Below the pieces are notes generated by a model. It saw nothing but the letters and a program-made list of their open reading frames with translations. It ran no database searches and was not told where the DNA came from. Positions 15,475-20,997 of a DNA stretch of 23,904 nucleotides are shown here, piece after piece (position 1 is the stretch's first letter; every line of letters begins with the position of its first letter). Made by a program: the position numbers and the translations under genes. This DNA comes from a virus, in the IMG/VR virus record IMGVR_UViG_3300034198_001823, positions 1-23,904 of that record. One strand, 5' to 3'.

Positions 15475-16434
15475 ATGGCATTATCATTCAGCGGCATAAG
15501 CGCATATACTAAAGAGCAGATTGCGCCCTTATTAACCGAAGCAGTATTTGCTGCAAAAACACAGACTTTATTAAAGTCTGGTGGTATCTTATTACCTAAG
15601 ACAAAATCAAGCGTAAAAATCCCTAAGTTAGCTACTAATGCAAACTTTCAAGTTGATGCGTGCGGTTGGTCTCCAAGTGGTACAACAACTTTAACGCAAG
15701 CTAGTGTTACCGTTGGTAAAATCAAAATTGAGGAAACAATTTGTCCTAAAGATTTTGAAGCTTATTTCTCTCAAGAAGCTTTAAAAGCTGGTTCTACTTA
15801 CGAAGATTTCGGATGGACTGATTTTCAAACTAAGTTCACAGAACAAAAAAATAAAGTTATTGCTAAGCAATTAGAAGTTGCAATTTGGCAAGGTGATACT
15901 ACAAGTGCAAATCTTAACTTAAAGAGTTTTGATGGTTTACAAAAGTTAATCGACGCTGGTTCTCCAGTTGATGCTAACGTTTCTGGTTTTGTATCTGGTG
16001 GACCGATTGCAACAGTTACAGCTGCTAACGTAGTAAGTATTTTGAATGCAGTTTACAAAGCTATCCCAGTTGAAATCATCGACGCTGACGATTTAAAAGT
16101 TATGGTTGGTAACGATGTTTATAGATTAGCAGTATTAGCTTACCAACAATTGAACTTGTTTAACTACAAGGTTGATGGTGATATGAATCAAACATTCATT
16201 ATCCCGGGTACAAATGTAGAATTAGTAGCAGTTAACGGATTAAACGGAACTGGTGACATTTACGCAACAACTTTGTCTAATATCGCAATGGCGTTTGACT
16301 TAGAAGCTGAAGAAGAAAACTACATGATTTGGTACTCTAAAGATAATAACGAGGTTCGTTACAGAGTAGCTTTCAAATTAGGAGTTGGCTTAGCTTATAC
16401 ACAATTAGTTGTGAAGTTTAAATCAGCAATCTAA
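15475..16434 (+). CDS. Major capsid protein (HK97-fold likely)
   Basis: This 319-residue protein has the size and layout of an HK97-type capsid subunit after protease and scaffold genes. The N-terminal arm (AYTKEQIAPLLTEAVFAAKT) is followed by KIPKLATNANFQVDACGW, a long helix-rich section around 105-150 (TYEDFGWTDFQTKFTEQKNK) resembling the spine helix, and a late beta section. Codon use differs from neighbours: TTC, TAC, ATC and AAC are more frequent and codons look optimised, consistent with very high expression. It is preceded by an A/T-rich leader with no Shine-Dalgarno sequence, and is followed closely by a hairpin terminator. Confidence 0.8.
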   Translation: MALSFSGISAYTKEQIAPLLTEAVFAAKTQTLLKSGGILLPKTKSSVKIPKLATNANFQVDACGWSPSGTTTLTQASVTVGKIKIEETICPKDFEAYFSQEALKAGSTYEDFGWTDFQTKFTEQKNKVIAKQLEVAIWQGDTTSANLNLKSFDGLQKLIDAGSPVDANVSGFVSGGPIATVTAANVVSILNAVYKAIPVEIIDADDLKVMVGNDVYRLAVLAYQQLNLFNYKVDGDMNQTFIIPGTNVELVAVNGLNGTGDIYATTLSNIAMAFDLEAEEENYMIWYSKDNNEVRYRVAFKLGVGLAYTQLVVKFKSAI

Positions 16435-16450
16435 TTAAATTATAAACTAT

Positions 16451-16481
16451 AAAAGGCGGTTAAATAAGCCGCCTTTTTTTT
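16451..16481 (+). terminator. Intrinsic terminator after the capsid gene
   Basis: AAAAGGCGGT (16451-16460) pairs with GCCGCCTTTT (16468-16477) around a 7-base loop (TAAATAA), and eight T bases run from 16474 to 16481. The stem has five G-C pairs flanked by A-T pairs. It lies 17 bases after the capsid stop and only 12 bases before the next start codon, which matters for the expression of the following gene. Confidence 0.85.
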
Positions 16482-16493
16482 AAACTTTTTATT

Positions 16494-17012
16494 ATGCCAT
16501 GCGCCATCACTAGCGGTTATTCCATCGACTGCCGCGAAAATATCGGGGGATTACAAGCCGTATTTTTAGCCGAGTTCGGCAATATTTCTGGAGTTACTGA
16601 AGTAAGCGGTTTAGTTACCGGCATTACTAAAGCTACCGGAAAAAGATTTTACAAGTTTGAGGTGCCACGTGCTACCGCAAATACAAGTTCAAATGCAACT
16701 GCGTCCGAGGAAAACGGCTCAGTATTCTATACACACCAAGTAGTATTCCCTTTAAACAAAAGAGACTCTACAACTGCAAACATTGTTCGCACTTTAGCTA
16801 AAAACAAGCTAATGGCGGTTACTTTAGATATGGACGGAAATTACAGAATGTATGGTAAAGCAAATGGCTTATTCTTAGCTTCTACTGAGTCAATGAGTGG
16901 TACCGCAGCTGGTGACAGAAACGGATATAACATTACTTTGACTGGTATTGAAAAAGACGATTTTTTACAAGTGTCTAATGCAGTAGGATTAGCGCTTGAG
17001 ACTGCTGGGTAA
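16494..17012 (+). CDS. Putative major tail (tube) protein
   Basis: This is a 172-residue beta-rich protein. The start (CAITSGYSIDCRENIGGLQ) with a GY-x-x-DCR-x2-x-GG pattern, and the later MDGNYRMYGKANGLFLA and GDRNGYNITLTGIE segments, match the type of small tail-tube protein I associate with Bacteroidetes siphoviruses. Like the capsid gene it uses more C-ending codons (TTC, AAC) than average, fitting high copy number. It is isolated between two hairpin terminators. No other candidate for the tail tube appears in the window. If the call is wrong, the protein is still likely an abundant virion component. Confidence 0.55.
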   Translation: MPCAITSGYSIDCRENIGGLQAVFLAEFGNISGVTEVSGLVTGITKATGKRFYKFEVPRATANTSSNATASEENGSVFYTHQVVFPLNKRDSTTANIVRTLAKNKLMAVTLDMDGNYRMYGKANGLFLASTESMSGTAAGDRNGYNITLTGIEKDDFLQVSNAVGLALETAG

Positions 17013-17037
17013 TTCTACCTATTAGTTATTTAATTTG

Positions 17038-17070
17038 ACCCTACCTACAATTGAGTAGGTAGGGTTTTTT
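17038..17070 (+). terminator. Intrinsic terminator after the tail-tube gene
   Basis: ACCCTACCTAC (17038-17048) and GTAGGTAGGGT (17055-17065) form an 11-bp perfect stem with a 6-base loop, followed by T bases to 17070. It lies 26 bases after the tail-tube stop and 13 bases before the next ATG. A second copy of CTACCTA at 17015-17021 could compete for the same right arm. Confidence 0.88.
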
Positions 17071-17083
17071 AATTTATAAGCAA

Positions 17084-17455
17084 ATGTTGCATATTTATAA
17101 AGGTGTTGATAATAATTTAATATTTTCTGGCTTAGAATTGGCAACAATTACTAATCCGAAATATTTGTTTATTTTTACAAGTGCTACCGAACAAAATGTT
17201 ATATTTGTAGGAACTAATTTAAGTACTGACAATAGATATCAAAAAGTATTAGTATCAAAGTTGATATTTGAAAATCAAGAATGTGGCACTTGGAGGTATA
17301 AGATTCGCGAACAAGTAAGTGCTACAAATAAAAAAGAGGCCTTAAGTGGTGCCATAGTTGAGGAAGGCTTTATGTATTTGCATGAAGTAACAGATTGTGA
17401 AGACACGCAGTATGCGGAACAATGTAACGAATTTAAAACCTATTCAAGTGAGTAA
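17084..17455 (+). CDS. Small tail/baseplate accessory protein
   Basis: This is a 123-residue protein with no named family I can prove. It reads as an alternating beta-strand domain (LIFSGLELATITNPKYLFIF, then YQKVLVSKLIF), with a GTWRYKIREQVSA strand and a GAIVEEGFMYLHE ending. These features recall short Ig-like accessory proteins beside tail-fibre and baseplate genes in Bacteroidetes phages. The last 15 residues are Cys-containing and acidic (DCEDTQYAEQC). The coding end overlaps the portal start. It starts 13 bases after the hairpin terminator, so its mRNA probably depends on read-through. Confidence 0.5.
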   Translation: MLHIYKGVDNNLIFSGLELATITNPKYLFIFTSATEQNVIFVGTNLSTDNRYQKVLVSKLIFENQECGTWRYKIREQVSATNKKEALSGAIVEEGFMYLHEVTDCEDTQYAEQCNEFKTYSSE

Positions 17456-19568
17456 AGCTTATAACATTATTAACGTCCAATTTGACCAAGCGCAGCAACC
17501 TAAATTTGAAGAGAAAAGGGGCCGCAATTACATAGAATTTGGAGAAAAAAATAATTACCCTAATTACTTAATAGACCTTTATGGCGAAAGTCCAAAGCAT
17601 GGTGCTATTATTAAGGGAAAAGTAAATTATATTTATGGTAAAGGCTTTGAGGATATAAACCAAAAAGCTAACACCCATGGTGAAACATGGAATCAAATAT
17701 TAAAGCGTTCTATATTAGACGATGAGTTGCATGGCGGATTTTACTTACAAATTATTTATAATGCGCTAGGTAAGATTAAAGATGTATTTCATATTGAGTT
17801 TCAGAAAGTAAGAGCAAGCAAAGACTTGACTTGTTTTTATGTTAAGAATGATTGGACCTTAAGCGACTTTAAAGAAAAAGCTAGAGAATATCCGGCTTTT
17901 AATATTAATGAGCCTAAAGGCACTCAAATACTTTTTGTTAAGCAATATAACCCTAAGAGTGATGTTTACCCATTACCAAGTTATTTTCAAGGTTTAAACT
18001 ATATCGAGAGTGATATTCAAGTAAGTAGACACATTTTAGGTAATGCAAAGCATAACTTTGTCGCTACTAAGTTAATTAATTTTAATAACGGATTACCTCA
18101 AGAAGAGGAACAAGCCGACGTTGAAATGGATTTAAAACGTAAGTTTACTAATCACGATGGCGACCGCGTAGTTATTGCTTTTAACCCAAGTAAAGAAAAC
18201 GCAGTAGACATTGTAGACCTTGGAGAAACAAGTTTAACAAAAGAAGACTTTACTAATGTCAATAATTTAATACAACAAGAAATATTTAGTTGTCATCAAG
18301 TTACAAGCCCTATGTTGTTTGGTATTAAAACCGAAGGACAATTAGGAGGCCGTAGCGAAATAAGAGACGCATACCAGATATTCCAAAATACATATGTTAA
18401 CGAGCGCCAACAAGAACACGAGCAAACTTTTAGTAAGCTTATGAATTTAGCTGGCATACAAGGTGAACATACCATTATACCAGTTGAGCCGTTAAGCTTT
18501 GAATTTACCGAGGCTATTATGGCTGCTAACTTAACTAAAGATGAAATAAGAGAGTTAATGGGAAAAGAAGCTTTAGACCCAAGTATTAAAACACAAGCGC
18601 AAATCATTAGCGATAATATTAATTCATTAAGTCCATTAGTAGCTAATAAGGTTTTAGAAAGTATGACAAGCGACGAAATAAGAAGCTTAGCTGGTTTAGT
18701 CCCTAAAGATATTACAATAGATGCAAGTGGTAATACTATTACGCCACAACCAATAACGGCTGCAAATGAGTCTATTAAGAACTTAACCGGACGTCAACAC
18801 CAGAACGTAATGCGCATAGTGCGTCAATTTGCAAATGGTAAGATTAACAAGGCGCAAGCAAGCTTAATGCTTAAGAGTGGATTTGGATTTACCGACGACG
18901 ATGTTAATACTTTCTTAGGCGTTGACGATGACCCAGCAACCGAGCAAGCTTTTGCATCAATGCAAGACGAATTGTTATTAAGTGAGTTTGCAGCGTGTGG
19001 CGATAATGTTAATGATTTTGACGTATTAGAAACGCATGAAGCTAAAAACTTTGAACAATTTGCGGATGCTGAAATTAACAAATTAAAAGCCAACGTTTTA
19101 GACCTTATAAGCAAAGATAAGCGCATTACTCCGGAGACTATGGCGATTGTATTAGGTAAAGAAGTAAGTGCTATTAACGTGGCTTTAAAGGCCCTACAAG
19201 CGGAAGGTTATTTAAGTGTCATAGGTAGCGCAATAAATATATTAAATGCTAACTATAAACCTATTGTTCGTCAACTATTACAACCATTAGATAAGATTCC
19301 GGGTGGTGATAAAACTACAACGACCGAGGTGCTTTTAAGATATACTTACTATGGGCCAGAGGATGATAAAAACAGACCATTTTGCGCTAGAATGTTACAA
19401 TTAGCAAAGACTAAGGTTTGGAGTCGTGCTGACATAGAAAACATAAGCGAGCGTTTAGGTTACTCTGTTTGGGATAGAAGAGGTGGTTGGTTTACAGAAC
19501 CAAACGGAACACACCGACCATATTGCCGCCATCGTTGGAATGTAAAAATAGTAACTAGAAAAAAATAA
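17412..19568 (+). CDS. Portal protein with winged-helix-like segment and Cys/His C-terminal domain
   Basis: The ATG at 17412 gives 718 residues; GTG codons at 17397 (723 residues) and 17448 (8-base overlap with the upstream gene) are alternatives. The central part is portal-like: RNYIEFGEKNNYPNYLIDLY, KHGAIIKGKVNYIYGKGF, a long stem/clip region, and GQLGGRSEIRDAYQIFQNTY near the crown. After it come GRQHQNVMRIVRQFANGKI, then a winged-helix-like segment (about nt 19095-19230: VLDLISKDKRITPETMAIVL, then ALQAEGYL). The last 75 residues (YYGPEDDKNRPFC...PYCRHRW) resemble the C-terminal piece of Mu gpF/SPP1 gp7 head-morphogenesis proteins. The portal forms the DNA entry ring. It lies unusually far downstream of the capsid gene. 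Confidence 0.8.
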   Translation: MRNNVTNLKPIQVSKAYNIINVQFDQAQQPKFEEKRGRNYIEFGEKNNYPNYLIDLYGESPKHGAIIKGKVNYIYGKGFEDINQKANTHGETWNQILKRSILDDELHGGFYLQIIYNALGKIKDVFHIEFQKVRASKDLTCFYVKNDWTLSDFKEKAREYPAFNINEPKGTQILFVKQYNPKSDVYPLPSYFQGLNYIESDIQVSRHILGNAKHNFVATKLINFNNGLPQEEEQADVEMDLKRKFTNHDGDRVVIAFNPSKENAVDIVDLGETSLTKEDFTNVNNLIQQEIFSCHQVTSPMLFGIKTEGQLGGRSEIRDAYQIFQNTYVNERQQEHEQTFSKLMNLAGIQGEHTIIPVEPLSFEFTEAIMAANLTKDEIRELMGKEALDPSIKTQAQIISDNINSLSPLVANKVLESMTSDEIRSLAGLVPKDITIDASGNTITPQPITAANESIKNLTGRQHQNVMRIVRQFANGKINKAQASLMLKSGFGFTDDDVNTFLGVDDDPATEQAFASMQDELLLSEFAACGDNVNDFDVLETHEAKNFEQFADAEINKLKANVLDLISKDKRITPETMAIVLGKEVSAINVALKALQAEGYLSVIGSAINILNANYKPIVRQLLQPLDKIPGGDKTTTTEVLLRYTYYGPEDDKNRPFCARMLQLAKTKVWSRADIENISERLGYSVWDRRGGWFTEPNGTHRPYCRHRWNVKIVTRKK

Positions 19569-19571
19569 GCA

Positions 19572-20144
19572 ATGAGTTTAAACATACTTTTTATAAACGA
19601 GACTTTAATTAAAAGCCGAACTGCTATAAGTGATGCAATTGATGGCAAGCAAATAAAGCCATTAATTAAATTAGCGCAAGATAAATTTATTTTACCGGCT
19701 TTAGGTAGCACGTTTTATAATAGATTACAAGATGGCATTGAAATTGGTGACTTAAGCCAAGATGAAAAATACTTACTTGATAACTATATAACAGATGCTT
19801 TAGTATGGTTTACAATTGCAGAAATGGTTGTAAGTACAAGCTTTCAATTTTTTAGTAAAGGTGTATTGCAAAAGAGTAGTGAAGAGAGTAATTCACCAAG
19901 TAAAAGCCAATTGGATTTATTAGAACGTAAATATATGAGTAATGGCGAATTTTATAAGCAAAGATTAATAGATTATTTAAGAGAAAATTGCACAAAGTTT
20001 GAAGAGTATATGAACGTCGGCTCTGGCTTAGATGTAATTAACCCACAAATTCAAGCTTATACCTCTCCTATTTTTTTAGGTAGAAAAAACAATATGCGCA
20101 AAATTAGTAACCTAGATTTTCCTTATGAAAGCAAGAAGCTATAA
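19572..20144 (+). CDS. Putative head-tail connector (adaptor)
   Basis: This 190-residue, mostly helical protein lies just after the portal gene. The N-terminal half (IKPLIKLAQDKFILPALGST, residues about 28-47, then LSQDEKYLLDNYITDALVWF) has the pattern of small helical adaptor proteins (gp6-like) that dock onto the portal, where 'AQ-x2-x-I-x-P-x-LG' is a familiar segment. The C-terminal 30 residues are basic and low-complexity, with ISNLDFPYESKKL. Placement between the portal and a tail-terminator-like gene agrees with a connector. It starts three bases after the portal stop. Confidence 0.6.
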   Translation: MSLNILFINETLIKSRTAISDAIDGKQIKPLIKLAQDKFILPALGSTFYNRLQDGIEIGDLSQDEKYLLDNYITDALVWFTIAEMVVSTSFQFFSKGVLQKSSEESNSPSKSQLDLLERKYMSNGEFYKQRLIDYLRENCTKFEEYMNVGSGLDVINPQIQAYTSPIFLGRKNNMRKISNLDFPYESKKL

Positions 20145-20179
20145 ACGCGAGTTTTTAGACAAAGTAAAACAGAAATTCA

Positions 20180-20617
20180 ATGACTTACAACCAAGTAATA
20201 AAGACTATAAAAGCGATATTAAGCAGTCACGCAATGATAAAGAGCGTAAAGGGGGCAACACCTCGCGAGTGGCTTTACGAGGATAGCCATCCGGTTTTTC
20301 CAGTTGCTTGTTATGCCGTTAATACTGGTAGTTTAAATATAGGACGTGAGCAAGTATATAACTTAACGCTTTGGTTCTTAGATAAATCTGGTATGGAGCG
20401 TGAATTTGAGGACGATGTAACTAGCGACCAGTTGCAAATATGCGCCGACATTATTAGTAAGCTAAGAAATGGTGATAACAATTGGATAATAGATGACAAT
20501 ATAACATATAATTTAATAAGCGATAAATTTGAAGACTATTTAGCTGGTGTTGAAATTAGTTTCGACATGACTACTTTTTCTGATTTTGACGCTTGCGATA
20601 TACCATTAAACCCATAA
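20180..20617 (+). CDS. Putative tail terminator or neck protein
   Basis: This is a 145-residue protein with a helical N-terminus (TYNQVIKTIKAILSSHAMIK), an alternating central alpha/beta section (YNLTLWFLDKSG, TSDQLQICADIISKL) and a strongly conserved-looking acidic end (VEISFDMTTFSDFDACDIPL). Small alpha/beta proteins of this size between connector and tail genes commonly cap the tail tube at the head side. The CD[I/L]P ending is one I have met in Bacteroidetes phage proteins at this position. The exact role is inferred from position and size. Confidence 0.5.
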   Translation: MTYNQVIKTIKAILSSHAMIKSVKGATPREWLYEDSHPVFPVACYAVNTGSLNIGREQVYNLTLWFLDKSGMEREFEDDVTSDQLQICADIISKLRNGDNNWIIDDNITYNLISDKFEDYLAGVEISFDMTTFSDFDACDIPLNP

Positions 20618-20620
20618 ACA

Positions 20621-20992
20621 ATGAGTTGCAATACTAGCACTACGGCTGACTTAAGGCCAGCACAATATAATGTAAAAATATGGCGTAATGACTCATGGAG
20701 TCAAGTTTTTGCAATTCTTGCAGACACTACGCCAGTAGATTTAAGCGGTTCCACTATTTTAATACAAGTAAGACCAACGCCATCAAGTACAACTATTTCA
20801 ATGACTTTAAGTAGTGCAAATAGTAGTATAAGTATAGGCGGTGTAAGTAGAAATCAAATAACTTTAAATAAAAAAGTTGACGTTGCAGCTGGTTCATACG
20901 TGTATGATATGAATGTGACGTTCCCTAGCGGAGAGGTTAAAACATATCTTTGGGGTAATTTTATTATAAGTGAGGACATATCTAAACCATAG
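20621..20992 (+). CDS. BppU-N-like baseplate/fibre accessory protein
   Basis: This is a 123-residue beta-rich protein. The opening STTADLRPAQYNVKIWRNDS with the following WSQVFAI...TPVDLSGSTILIQVR, and the later GSYVYDMNVTFPSGEVKTY, have the strand pattern of the N-terminal Ig-like domain of BppU-type upper baseplate proteins, which anchor receptor-binding proteins to the tail. It sits three bases after the tail-terminator-like gene and six bases before the large fibre gene, so a fibre-attachment role is plausible. No enzymatic motif is visible. Confidence 0.6.
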   Translation: MSCNTSTTADLRPAQYNVKIWRNDSWSQVFAILADTTPVDLSGSTILIQVRPTPSSTTISMTLSSANSSISIGGVSRNQITLNKKVDVAAGSYVYDMNVTFPSGEVKTYLWGNFIISEDISKP

Positions 20993-20997
20993 TAACA

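Noticed and set aside
17031-17038. Bacteroidetes-type promoter -7 element (TAnnTTTG) before the accessory gene
   Set aside because: The sequence TAATTTGA lacks one T and overlaps the terminator stem. I see no clear -33 partner.
20125-20286. 53-codon + strand frame between the connector and the tail-terminator-like gene
   Set aside because: It overlaps the end of the connector gene and about 100 bases of the next gene, is basic and featureless, and the 20180 frame has the conserved-looking protein.
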